Assembly: GCF_016863095.1 (NCBI RefSeq)
Contig: NZ_BOOF01000015.1
Span: 22,473-86,472 of the forward strand
Direction of reading: 5' to 3'
DNA length: 64,000 nt
From: Microbispora siamensis
Lineage (GTDB): Bacteria > Actinomycetota > Actinomycetes > Streptosporangiales > Streptosporangiaceae
The notes beneath the pieces were generated by a model that saw only the letters and a list, made by a program, of their open reading frames with translations, had not been told where the DNA came from and searched no databases. Made by a program: the position numbers and the translations under genes. Below are positions 51,989 through 60,583 of this stretch, piece by piece. The first letter of the stretch is position 1. Every line of letters starts with the position of its first letter.

Positions 51989-51994
51989 TAGTGT
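51989..51994 (+). promoter_or_regulatory. -10 element TAGTGT, leaderless
   Basis: TAGTGT ends 7 nt before GTG 52002, with no ribosome site between. Confidence 0.4.
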
Positions 51995-52001
51995 CCTGAA
52001 A

Positions 52002-53828
52002 GTGCGCTGGCTCACTCTGATCCTGGGCGTGGCGATTCTCGCCGGTGTCGCATCAGTGGTGATCGTTCTTCGTGACGGGAGCACCGGTTCCGGCACCGCC
52101 AGCGCCGGGCAGACCGCCCCCTCGACCCCCCTGATCGGGTCGCCCGCGCACAGCGAGTTCACCGACCCCTGCGGGACGTTCGAGACCGCGGCGACCACGC
52201 CGTACGCCGTGAGCGGCTACTGGCTGATCCCGGCTTCCGACCCCTGCACCTGGCGGCGCCAGCTGGAGGCCATCCACCGCCTCGGCGGGGACACGGTCGT
52301 GCGCCTCGGCTTCGGCCTGTCGCCGCGCGAGACCGACGACACGGGCCAGATCCTGGAGGCGTCGACGCCCGAGGGGAAGGACCCCAAGCCCGACGCCAGG
52401 TACGCCCGCTGCGTGGAGAACGGGCTGTCCTGCATGAAGGCGGCGGAAAAGGACCTTCAGGCGGCCAACCCGGGCAATCGCATCACGGGGACGTACGTCT
52501 ACCGCACCGACGAGCGGTTCGGCCCCGGCATCTTCCGCTGCCCGCAGATGGAACACGAGGTCGTCGTGGGGGACGCCGTCTTCTTCCGGCTCCTCGCGCC
52601 CGAGGACGGCTCGGACGACCCGACCTGCGACTTCGCCCGCGAGGGGCGCGGCTACCACCTGATCCTCGTCTCGGCGGGCGTCAAGGACAGCCTCAGCGAA
52701 CTGCTCGACCTCGGCGACCGGTTCGGCATCAAGGTCTTCCCCGCCCTGCCGCTCGCGCCGCGCGACCCCGAGGAGTCCACCCGGGCCGACCCCCGGCACA
52801 TCGGCACGCTCACCACGCTGACCCGGCGGGTCCTCCAGGACTACGGCGACCGCTTCAAGGGCCGCGAGTCGCTGGGCGGCGTCTACCAGCCGTTCGAGCT
52901 GCAGTTGCGGGACTGGCCCGACCCGAGCAAGGTCCAGACGCTCCAGGTGTACGCCGAGCAGCACCTGATCGTCGAACAGGAACTGCCGGACAAGCCGATC
53001 CTGGTGAGCCCGTACATCGACAGCCGCAGGCGGGTGAAGTACACCTCCACGCCCACCCAGGTGGCCCAGGGCTTCAAGGCCCTCGCGCGCACCGGGGTGG
53101 AGATCATCGCCCCGCAGGACGGCCGGGGCACGGGCAAGGTCGGCCTGTTCTGGCCCAACTGGAAGAACAAGCCGGTGGACGACAGCCTCAAGCCGGTCGT
53201 CGGGGAGAGCACGTACGCCACGGCCTACTACGGCAGCACACGCGACTACTACCGCGCGATGTCGCTGGCCCGGCAGGAGCTGGTCCAGGAGGGCGTCCAG
53301 GTGGAGCTGTGGGCCAACGTCGAGGCGTTCGAGCCGTCCACCTCCACCGAGGCGTGCGGCCGTCAGGGCACCCGCGGGCGCACCGACAAGCCCAGGCTGG
53401 ACACGCAGGTGACGCTCGCCGCGCCGTACGTGTCGAAGATCATCTCGTACATGTGGAGCGACTTCTTCACCTGCGGCTCGCCGTCGCTGTCGGAGGAGAT
53501 CGCCGCGGACTGGGACCGCCCGATCCCGATCGAGGCGCAGCGGCGCGCGCGGCAGATCCAGGACGGCCTGGAGATCCGCGGCTACCACGTCGGCGGGGCC
53601 AACGTCACGCTGAGCTGGCCGGGCCTGGACACGCCGCGGGTCGTCGACTCGGCCACGGTGGGCTGGCACGACACCACGCCGATCCAGGGGCTGCCTGCGG
53701 GCACGGAGAAGATCTGGATCCCGGTCGACTGGGCCACGGTCCCCGACGGCGTCTGGATACGGGTGGAGGTCACCTCCGTCGACGGCAGGAAGTCCGCCGA
53801 GCCGGTCTATTACCACAACACCGGCTGA
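52002..53828 (+). CDS. Membrane-anchored DUF4434 glycosidase-like protein
   Basis: A 608-residue extracytoplasmic protein with an uncleaved-looking N-terminal helix (residues 3-23), a Ser/Thr/Gly linker and a TIM-barrel-like DUF4434 domain (YAVSGYWLIPASDPCTWRRQLEAI, GGDTVVRLGF, ESLGGVYQPFELQL, ILVSPYIDSRRRVKY, IIAPQDGRGTG, ELWANVEAFEP). The C-terminal 90 residues form a beta-sandwich (fibronectin-like). At the end of the polysaccharide cluster it could trim or release the polymer, as DUF4434-related proteins are glycoside-hydrolase-like. Activity is not proven. Confidence 0.82.
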   Translation: MRWLTLILGVAILAGVASVVIVLRDGSTGSGTASAGQTAPSTPLIGSPAHSEFTDPCGTFETAATTPYAVSGYWLIPASDPCTWRRQLEAIHRLGGDTVVRLGFGLSPRETDDTGQILEASTPEGKDPKPDARYARCVENGLSCMKAAEKDLQAANPGNRITGTYVYRTDERFGPGIFRCPQMEHEVVVGDAVFFRLLAPEDGSDDPTCDFAREGRGYHLILVSAGVKDSLSELLDLGDRFGIKVFPALPLAPRDPEESTRADPRHIGTLTTLTRRVLQDYGDRFKGRESLGGVYQPFELQLRDWPDPSKVQTLQVYAEQHLIVEQELPDKPILVSPYIDSRRRVKYTSTPTQVAQGFKALARTGVEIIAPQDGRGTGKVGLFWPNWKNKPVDDSLKPVVGESTYATAYYGSTRDYYRAMSLARQELVQEGVQVELWANVEAFEPSTSTEACGRQGTRGRTDKPRLDTQVTLAAPYVSKIISYMWSDFFTCGSPSLSEEIAADWDRPIPIEAQRRARQIQDGLEIRGYHVGGANVTLSWPGLDTPRVVDSATVGWHDTTPIQGLPAGTEKIWIPVDWATVPDGVWIRVEVTSVDGRKSAEPVYYHNTG

Positions 53829-54097
53829 CCGGGAGGGTCTCCCTCCGGAGCCGCCTCCTGCCGCGGGCCCAGCCGGACGCGCGTTCCCGAATCCCGTCCC
53901 CCTGGGCCGGGCAATGTCCGCGCAAGGAACGGACAATGCCGCGGCGGGGCTCGCCTTGGCCCGGCTCCGCCCGCTGATCTCCTTTGCCTGCGCCGCCGCC
54001 GATGGCGGCGCGACGTCCGGCCCGTCCACGCCGCTTCGAGATGCCCGCCGCACGGCGTCGTCCACAGGGCGTCCGACGATCGACAAGGAGACCGCAC

Positions 54098-54685
54098 ATG
54101 AACCGACTTCGTCACCTCCTGCCCGCAGGTCTCGCGGCGGGCGTGCTGGTGGCCGCGACGGCCCTGGCCGCCCCGGCGGCCACCGCCGCCCAGGCCGCGA
54201 GCGGGCGCGCGACCGTCGTCACCGCGCTCGACTACTACAGCACGGGCTGGACCTACCTGCAGGTGCCCCCCACGACCCAGGTGCCGGGCTTCGCCCAGCG
54301 GGGATTCGACGACAGCGCGTGGCCGACGGGGCAGGCGGGCTTCGGCACCACCAACGGGACCTGCCCGTGGAACAACCAGACGAACGTCAAGACCCCGTGG
54401 GCGGTCGACACCGACATCCTGGTGCGCCACTGGCTGCACCTGCCGAGGGACGCGCAGGCCGTGCGCATCCAGGGCACGGTGGACAACGACGCGCAGGTCT
54501 ACTTCAACGGCCAGCTCGTGCAGAGCGTCAAGAGCGGCAAGTGCGCCGCCGGGGCGATCGACGTCGTGGTGCCCGCGACCTACCTCGACTGCTGCAACCT
54601 GCTCGCCGTACGCGGCCACGACGCCGGCGTGGCGGCCTACCTGAACCTCCGGGTGACCTACGTCAAGCCCACGCAGGCGCTCTGA
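54098..54685 (+). CDS. Secreted galactose-binding-fold-like protein
   Basis: A 195-residue exported protein: signal peptide (cleavage near TAAQAAS, about residue 35), then a jelly-roll domain similar to the carbohydrate-binding part of GH2 and related enzymes (GFDDSAWPTGQAGFG, LVRHWLHLPRDAQAVRIQGTVDNDAQVYFNGQLV). Four cysteines may form disulfides. ATG follows AAGGAG. A lectin-like or adhesin role is possible. The 269 bp upstream (53829-54097) show no gene. Confidence 0.75.
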   Translation: MNRLRHLLPAGLAAGVLVAATALAAPAATAAQAASGRATVVTALDYYSTGWTYLQVPPTTQVPGFAQRGFDDSAWPTGQAGFGTTNGTCPWNNQTNVKTPWAVDTDILVRHWLHLPRDAQAVRIQGTVDNDAQVYFNGQLVQSVKSGKCAAGAIDVVVPATYLDCCNLLAVRGHDAGVAAYLNLRVTYVKPTQAL

Positions 54686-54844
54686 CGTTCCCGGCCGTGC
54701 GTCGCCCGGCATCGGCCGCGCTGTATCGATCGTGCTGGGCCGGGGACGCGCATTCGGGTTACGGGGATGTGGAGCGGTGATGAAGCTCCCGCGCGGGGCC
54801 GGAGCGGCTGGCTCCGGACGGCCCGAGTCGCGGCCCGCGTCCTG

Positions 54845-54850
54845 TAGCGT
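54845..54850 (+). promoter_or_regulatory. -10 element TAGCGT, leaderless
   Basis: TAGCGT ends 7 nt before ATG 54858, deciding that start over upstream in-frame ATGs. Confidence 0.45.
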
Positions 54851-54857
54851 GCTGGAC

Positions 54858-55514
54858 ATGATCCCACGCATCCCGGTCAGCGTGGATCTGGTCGTGCTCA
54901 CCGTCAGGTCCCAGCAGCTCAGCGCCCTCGTCTGGCGGCGCGACCGGCCGCCGTACGAGGGCCGGTGGGCGCTTTCCGGCGGCTTCATCAAGCTGGAGGA
55001 GGATCTTCCCGCCGCGGCGGCCCGCGTGCTGGCCGAACGGGCCGGCCTTCCCGGGGCGCCGGTCCACCTGGAGCAACTCCAGACCTACGGCTATCCGGAC
55101 CGCGATCCGCGCCAGCGGGTCGTCAGCGTGGCCTACCTCGGCCTCGCCCCCGACCTGCCCGCGTCCACCGAGGCCCACATGAGCTGGCAGCCGGTGGCCG
55201 AGCTGACGGAGATGGCCTTCGACCACCGCAGGATCATGCTCGACGGCGTGGAGCGGGCCAGGGGCAAGCTCGAATACACCTCGCTCGGCGCCGCCTTCTG
55301 CCCGCCCGAGTTCACCGTCGCGGAGCTGCGCCGCGTCTACGAGATCGTCTGGGGACGACCGCTCGACCCTCGCAACTTCCACCGGAAGGTCACCAAGACG
55401 GAGGGCTTCCTCGTGCCCACCGGGCGTACCACGACCCGGGACGGCGGCCGTCCCGCCATGCTCTACCGCCGAGGCCCCGCCGTTCTGCTGCACCCGCCCA
55501 TGCTGCGCACCTGA
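54858..55514 (+). CDS. NUDIX-domain regulator with winged helix (NrtR-like)
   Basis: A 218-residue protein with an N-terminal Nudix fold (SVDLVVLTVRSQQLSALVW) and C-terminal winged helix (FTVAELRRVYEIVWGRPLDPRNFHRKV), the architecture of NrtR-type repressors of NAD or sugar metabolism. The Nudix box is degenerate (GFIKLEEDLP...RVLAERAGL lacks the REUxEE glutamates), as expected for a ligand sensor (ADP-ribose or similar) rather than a hydrolase. No target operon is adjacent; its own operator was not identified. Confidence 0.85.
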   Translation: MIPRIPVSVDLVVLTVRSQQLSALVWRRDRPPYEGRWALSGGFIKLEEDLPAAAARVLAERAGLPGAPVHLEQLQTYGYPDRDPRQRVVSVAYLGLAPDLPASTEAHMSWQPVAELTEMAFDHRRIMLDGVERARGKLEYTSLGAAFCPPEFTVAELRRVYEIVWGRPLDPRNFHRKVTKTEGFLVPTGRTTTRDGGRPAMLYRRGPAVLLHPPMLRT

Positions 55515-55733
55515 CCGGCCGCCGGACCGGCCGCCTGGCCGGGCGGGTGGACGTGCTACTCGCTCCCAGCCGCTCCGCCCCGCCCCTCTGGTCGACTTGG
55601 CAGGCAGACGCTCCTTGCAGGCGGTGACCAGGCGCCGTTCTGCCCGTGACCGTCCTCAGGTTTCCTGAGCATCCGGACCGGGAGACCCGGACAGTCGATG
55701 ATGAATGGTCCGACTCACAGGGATCTTTCAGGA

Positions 55734-55739
55734 TATATT
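55734..55739 (+). promoter_or_regulatory. -10 element TATATT, leaderless
   Basis: TATATT ends 7 nt before ATG 55747, supporting that start over ATG 55705. Confidence 0.45.
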
Positions 55740-55746
55740 CCGGCCT

Positions 55747-56976
55747 ATGCTGGCTGCGGCCCCCCGCATCTCCGATGCGCAGGCCATTCCCTCCGGACCG
55801 TCCCGGCTGCGCGTGCTCGACCTGCTGCGGTTCTGCGCGGCCCTCGGCGTCGTCCTTTTCCATTTCGGCGAGACGCGCGCCTGGGGCACGCCCAACGCCT
55901 TCCCCGCGCTGAGCGCCGTGACCATGTTCGGCGTGTACGGCGTGCGCCTGTTCTTCCTGATCAGCGGATTCGTGATCCTCATGAGCGCCTGGGGCCGCAC
56001 GCCCGGCCACTTCGCGGCGTCGCGGATCGCCCGGCTGTTCCCGGCCTACTGGGCGAGCGTGCTCGCCCTGGGCGGCCTGGCCGTCGGCGGGCTGATCACC
56101 GATCACCGGCCGAGCCTCACCGAACTGCTGGCCAACATCACGATGCTCCAGCACGGCTTCGGCGTACGCGACCTGGAGATCGTCTACTGGACGCTGTGGC
56201 AGGAACTGGTCTTCTACGCCCTCATCGCCTGCCTCGCGGCCGTGGGGATCACCTACCGCCGGTGCCTGGCCTTCATGGGGGCATGGGTGCTGCTGCTGGC
56301 GATCGCCGACCGGGTGAACGCCGACCTGCTGCAGGCGGTGCTCGTCCCGTTCAGCGCGCCGTACTTCATCGCGGGGATGGCCCTCTATCTCGTCCACCGC
56401 TTCGGCGGGTCGCTGTTCCCCTGGCTGTTCGTGGGCGTGGGCTGGACGCTCGGGCTCTACACGGCGCTGGACGGGGAGCCCACGGCGGTCCGGAAATACG
56501 GGCAGGCGCTGGGCTCGGCGCTCGTGGTGGGTGTGATCTCACTGATCTTCCTGGTGATGATCCTCGTGGCGCTCGGCGCGTTCGACCGGATCGACTGGCG
56601 GTGGCTCACCTTCCTCGGCGCGCTGACCTACCCGCTGTACCTCTTCCACCACCACGTCGGGTTCCTGCTGATCCAGTGGCTTCACCCGGCGCTGGGCAAC
56701 CGCCTCACGCTCCCGCTGGCCGTGGCCGCCGCGCTCCTGGTGGCGTACGCCGTGCACCGGCTGGTCGAGCGGCCCCTGCAGCCCCGGATGCGCGCGGCCC
56801 TCGACCGCTCGCTCACGGCCGACGCCGGCCGCGTCCCCCTGACGGAGACGGCGGCCGTCTCTCCCGTGTCCTCGATACCCGCGCCGGTGCCCACAGCGGT
56901 GCCCGCGGCGGTCTCCTCGCCGGCGCCGTACGCGGAGACGACGCCCGGAGCCTCCTATTTGCCGCGGGGCGGGTAG
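55747..56976 (+). CDS. Acyltransferase-3 family membrane protein
   Basis: A 409-residue O-acyltransferase with about ten membrane helices. RVLDLLRFCAALGVVLFHFG holds the catalytic His; FFLISGFVILMSAWG, RLFPAYWASV and TLWQELVFYALI are family motifs. The last 60 residues are Pro/Ala/Val-rich and likely disordered. It probably acetylates a surface polysaccharide. The stop lies inside the convergent deacetylase gene (22-bp overlap). Confidence 0.9.
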   Translation: MLAAAPRISDAQAIPSGPSRLRVLDLLRFCAALGVVLFHFGETRAWGTPNAFPALSAVTMFGVYGVRLFFLISGFVILMSAWGRTPGHFAASRIARLFPAYWASVLALGGLAVGGLITDHRPSLTELLANITMLQHGFGVRDLEIVYWTLWQELVFYALIACLAAVGITYRRCLAFMGAWVLLLAIADRVNADLLQAVLVPFSAPYFIAGMALYLVHRFGGSLFPWLFVGVGWTLGLYTALDGEPTAVRKYGQALGSALVVGVISLIFLVMILVALGAFDRIDWRWLTFLGALTYPLYLFHHHVGFLLIQWLHPALGNRLTLPLAVAAALLVAYAVHRLVERPLQPRMRAALDRSLTADAGRVPLTETAAVSPVSSIPAPVPTAVPAAVSSPAPYAETTPGASYLPRGG

Positions 56977-57743
56977 ACCTCGCCGGGGCGCAGCGTGCGG
57001 CCCTGCAGCAGGGTCGTCAGCGTGACGAACTTGTAGTGCTGCTTCTCCAGCGCGGTGAGCACGCCCGGCATGGCCTTGACCGTCTCGGGGACGATGTCGT
57101 GCAGCAGGATCACGCCGTTGCGCTTGGCGAGCTTCAGCGTGCGCTTGGCGATCACCTTGGTGTCGCGGGCCTGCCAGTCGAGCGTGGACCCCGTCCACAG
57201 GATCTGCGGCAGCCCGAGGTCGGCCATGAGACTCGCGATCCTGGAGTCCGTCGCGCCGTTCGGCGGGCGCATGTAATCCGGCATCTTGCCGATCGTCTGA
57301 TTGATGATGTTCGAGGTGCTCGAGACCTCTTCGAGCACCTCACTGTCGGACAGCTTGGTGAGCGAGGGGTGGGTCCACGTGTGGTTGCCGATGTCGTGCC
57401 CCTCCTCGTAGATCCGCCGGGTGAGCTCGGGACGGTAGGCGACCTTCCTGCCGAGCAGGAAGAAGGTGGCCTTCGCCTTGTGCTTCTTCAGCGTGTCGAG
57501 CAGCGCCGGGGTGTAGGGCCACGGGCCGTCGTCGAAGGTGAGGGCGATGCACTTGTACCGGGCGCAGTACGGCTCGTCCTTCTTCTTCACCTCGGCCTTC
57601 TTCACCTCGGCCGGGGTCGCGGCCTTCGCGGTCACGGCCACCGCCTCGGTGGTCGCGGCGGTCGCGGGTCCGGCCGCGGTGGGGACGACGCACACGCCGG
57701 CTGCGCAGGCGCCGGCCATCACGATTCTCGCTTTCCGCCACAT
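56955..57743 (-). CDS. Secreted polysaccharide deacetylase (NodB/CE4)
   Basis: A 262-residue exported CE4 enzyme. After a signal sequence (about residues 1-30) and a Lys/Ala/Glu-rich spacer, the NodB motifs are complete: TFDDGP (Asp71-Asp72), HTWTHPS (His121, His125), RPPNGA, and WTGSTLDWQ and VILLHDIV. It removes N-acetyl groups from peptidoglycan, chitin or a related polymer, or O-acetyl from xylan. It lies 52 bp downstream of the kinase-GH6 gene on the same strand and is probably co-transcribed. Confidence 0.93.
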   Translation of the reverse strand: MWRKARIVMAGACAAGVCVVPTAAGPATAATTEAVAVTAKAATPAEVKKAEVKKKDEPYCARYKCIALTFDDGPWPYTPALLDTLKKHKAKATFFLLGRKVAYRPELTRRIYEEGHDIGNHTWTHPSLTKLSDSEVLEEVSSTSNIINQTIGKMPDYMRPPNGATDSRIASLMADLGLPQILWTGSTLDWQARDTKVIAKRTLKLAKRNGVILLHDIVPETVKAMPGVLTALEKQHYKFVTLTTLLQGRTLRPGEVYPPRGK

Positions 57744-57795
57744 GCCGCTGGATCTTACTGCTTGTCTTCGAATCCGAAATTTGCCGAACCGCTCG

Positions 57796-59901
57796 TCAAA
57801 GCGGCGGAACGGCGTTCTTGGCCCGCTGGAGGGCGAGTTCGGGCCACCACGTGCCTCCGTAAGGCGGGACGACGCCGTACACCGGGTCCGTGGGGCCGCC
57901 CTCGCCGCGGTCGCACCGGTCGTCGGACATGCCGGCCGGCCGCACCCACAGGTACGCGTCCACGAGCGCGCCGCCGGTGCGGGTGGTCGGCCGTACACCG
58001 GCGCCGCGTCCCGGCGGGTTGCACCAGTCCTGAGGGTCCTTGTATCTGCCCGCGGGCGGGGTCCACTCGCCCTTGCCGTTCCTGCTCGTGTCGATCACGA
58101 AGTGGGGGAGCCCGGCCGTCCCCGCGTCCGTCCCTGCGTCGGCGCAGGCGCGGCCGCGGGCCGACGACTTGGTCGTGACACAGGCGGCGAGGCGGGTGCC
58201 GTACGCGACGAGCTGGTCGGTCCTCTGATATCCGGACACGTTGAGGTAGAAGCCGTCCGCGTCGGCGATCCCGGCATCGACCAGCCGAGTCGCGGTGACC
58301 TCAGGCGACGGCCAGCCGTCCAGGCTGCCGTCGAGGTAGACGGCGGTGTTCGGCAGCGCGCCGAGCCGCTTGACGGCCGAGGCGAGCATGCGCAGCCTGG
58401 CGCGCTGGTCGGCGGCGTCGCCCAGCGAGCAGTCCGGCGAGCCGGGCAACTCCGCCAGGCTGTTCGGTTCCAGCACGAACACCGCCCTGCGGTCGCCGAC
58501 CGCCGACGCGAGCGCGTCGATCCAGGCGAGGTAGTCCGCCGAGTCCGCCGCGCCGCCGTCCTCGTTGCACGCCCGCAGCGGGATGTGGTCGGTGACGAAG
58601 ACCGGAACCGCGTCCTGCCGCGCCGCGGCCTCAAGAGTGGCGCTCGCCGTACGGGCGGCCTCGGCCGCGTCCGTCGGGCCGAGCCACACGGCCCTGGGCA
58701 CCGCGGCCAGCTTCCGCATCAGCGCGGCGTCACCGGCCCGGCCCGCCGCCTGCCAGACGTCCGCCTGGTGCGCCTCGTCGCCGGTCGGGCTCGCGTAGAG
58801 CCGTACGGCCTGCCCGCGCAGCGGGTTGCCGCCGGAGGCGCTCGCGGTGGTGACCGCCGGCGGCTGGGGAGACGGCCCGGGGTCCCCGGACGACGTCGCC
58901 CGGACGGCGACGACCACGCCCGCCGTGACCACGACGGCGGTGGCGGCGGCGGCGGCGATTCCGGCGCCCAGGCGCGACCGGCGGCCCGTCCCTCCCGCCG
59001 CCGTCGTCGCCGTCGCCGGTGCCGCGATGTCCGCCCGGTGCTGCGTGACGTCCTGCCGTACGCTCTCCGGCGCGGGCTCGATGGGCTCGTGGCCGGTCAG
59101 CATCTCGATCAGCCGCTGCGCGGTGGGGCGCAGGGCAGGGTCCTTCGCCAGCGCCAGGTCGACGATCGACCGCAGCCGGGGGTCGAGGCCCGAGATGTGC
59201 GGAGGCTCGTGCAGCACCCGGTAGAGGATGCTCGGAATCGACCCGCCGCTGAACGGCGCCCGGCCCGAGGCGGTGTACGCCACCAGGGCGCCCCAGGCGA
59301 AGATGTCGGACGCCGGGGTCAGCCGGTCGCCCTTCGCCTGCTCGGGCGACATGAAGGACGGGGTTCCCGCGACGATGCCGCTGATGTCCGCGGTGGCGTC
59401 GGCGACATGGGCGATGCCGAAGTCGATGACCTTGGGACCGACCGGCGACAGCAGCACGTTCGACGGCTTGAGGTCGCGGTGGATCACCCCCGCGCTGTGG
59501 ATCGCCTGTAAGGCCACGGCCACGTTGACCGCCACCGCCTCCAGGCTCGACCCCGACAGCGGCCCGCGCTCCCGCACGACCTCCTGCAGGGTGGGCCCGG
59601 GGACGTACTCGGTGGCGAGGTAGGCGACGTCGCCGTCCAGCCCCGCGCCGAGGACGGCGGCGGTGCAGAAGCGGGCGACCCGCTGCGCGGCGGCGACCTC
59701 GCGCTGGAACCTGCGCCGGAAGTCGGGGTCGGCCGCCCACTGCGGGTGGATCACCTTGACCGCCGCGTCGCGGCCCTCGTCGTCCCGGCCGAGGTAGACG
59801 GTGCCCATGCCGCCCTGGCCGAGCCTGCCGAGGATGCGGAACGGCCCGATCCGCAGGGGATCGCCGTCCCGCGGTCCGTCGTCCTCCGCGCCGCTCGTCA
59901 T
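57796..59901 (-). CDS. Transmembrane Ser/Thr kinase with a degenerate GH6 extracellular domain
   Basis: A 701-residue receptor-like fusion. Residues 18-270 are a Hanks-type kinase: GQGGMGTVY, Lys49, HRDLKPSN (Asp about 143), DFG and SPE. One membrane helix (about 312-333) follows. Residues 355-701 match the GH6 cellulase family from NPLRGQAVRLYASP through IDTSRNG, WCNPPGR, DAYLWVRPAGMSDD and GGTWWPE. Both signature aspartates are lost: the P-x-R-D-C motif reads PLRAC (Ala444) and the EPD motif reads EPN (Asn480). So the outer domain should bind but not cut beta-glucan, and the kinase would report it inside. First gene of an operon with the deacetylase; ATG after GGGGAGAG. Confidence 0.9.
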   Translation of the reverse strand: MTSGAEDDGPRDGDPLRIGPFRILGRLGQGGMGTVYLGRDDEGRDAAVKVIHPQWAADPDFRRRFQREVAAAQRVARFCTAAVLGAGLDGDVAYLATEYVPGPTLQEVVRERGPLSGSSLEAVAVNVAVALQAIHSAGVIHRDLKPSNVLLSPVGPKVIDFGIAHVADATADISGIVAGTPSFMSPEQAKGDRLTPASDIFAWGALVAYTASGRAPFSGGSIPSILYRVLHEPPHISGLDPRLRSIVDLALAKDPALRPTAQRLIEMLTGHEPIEPAPESVRQDVTQHRADIAAPATATTAAGGTGRRSRLGAGIAAAAATAVVVTAGVVVAVRATSSGDPGPSPQPPAVTTASASGGNPLRGQAVRLYASPTGDEAHQADVWQAAGRAGDAALMRKLAAVPRAVWLGPTDAAEAARTASATLEAAARQDAVPVFVTDHIPLRACNEDGGAADSADYLAWIDALASAVGDRRAVFVLEPNSLAELPGSPDCSLGDAADQRARLRMLASAVKRLGALPNTAVYLDGSLDGWPSPEVTATRLVDAGIADADGFYLNVSGYQRTDQLVAYGTRLAACVTTKSSARGRACADAGTDAGTAGLPHFVIDTSRNGKGEWTPPAGRYKDPQDWCNPPGRGAGVRPTTRTGGALVDAYLWVRPAGMSDDRCDRGEGGPTDPVYGVVPPYGGTWWPELALQRAKNAVPPL

Positions 59902-60037
59902 GCTCTCCCCGCTCGCCGGTTACCGCGTGATCCTAACCACGCGATCCCCGGCCCACCAGCGAGGTACAGCGAGCGTCAAGGGCCTTGAAAGCACCCCGGG
60001 ACAAACTGCTCGCAACAACGAAGAAAGGACCCCAGCC

Positions 60038-60514
60038 ATGACCCTCACCCGCTCCCTGGCAGGCATCACGCTCGCGGCCGGCATCCTCGCCCTCGCCCCG
60101 CTCGCCACCGCCACGGCGGCCCAGGCCGCCGCGCCCAAGCCCTGGGGCCCTTACTACGCGGCCGGGTCGGCGGCCAAGGTGAGCGGCTCGCTGACCGCCG
60201 CGGCCAAGGACGACCCGAGCAGGCCCGCGCCGTACGTCAAGGTCACCGGCAGCGTCACCAGCCTGACCCACAAGGCGTCCACCTGCGGCTGGGCCCTGTT
60301 CCGCGTCAGCTACTTCGACGCCGCCAACCAGCCGCACCTGGCCTACCGCAACTACCGCACCTGCTCGTACGGCGCGAAGAAGACCTTCGCCTTCACCGTC
60401 AGGAACGTCGGCGAGGTCGAGCTCAAGACCTGCTCCGAGACCAAGGCCGCCAAGCCGTCCCTCAACTGCCAGTACGCCGGCACCTGGAAGACGCTCTACG
60501 CCTACTACAAGTAG
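60038..60514 (+). CDS. Small secreted protein of unknown function
   Basis: A 158-residue exported protein: signal peptide (ITLAAGILALAPLATATAAQA, cleavage about residue 31) and a mature all-beta domain with four cysteines (STCGWALF, YRTCSYG, LKTCSET, LNCQY), suggesting two disulfides. No family is recognised. ATG follows AGAAAGGA. Divergent from the kinase-GH6 gene, with a 136-bp shared promoter region. Confidence 0.75.
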   Translation: MTLTRSLAGITLAAGILALAPLATATAAQAAAPKPWGPYYAAGSAAKVSGSLTAAAKDDPSRPAPYVKVTGSVTSLTHKASTCGWALFRVSYFDAANQPHLAYRNYRTCSYGAKKTFAFTVRNVGEVELKTCSETKAAKPSLNCQYAGTWKTLYAYYK

Positions 60515-60571
60515 GGCCGGCGCGTCATCCACAGGGGGTGTGCGGGGTGCCGCGCGAACAGGCGGATCTCC

Positions 60572-60577
60572 TATCGT
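60572..60577 (+). promoter_or_regulatory. -10 element TATCGT, leaderless
   Basis: TATCGT ends 6 nt before ATG 60584; the only ribosome-site-like bases (AGGA) are too close to the start codon to work. Confidence 0.4.
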
Positions 60578-60583
60578 TAGGAC

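Noticed and set aside
57538..59511. 657-codon plus-strand frame opposite the kinase-GH6 gene
   Set aside because: The minus-strand protein has kinase and GH6 motifs throughout, so the opposite frame is a shadow.
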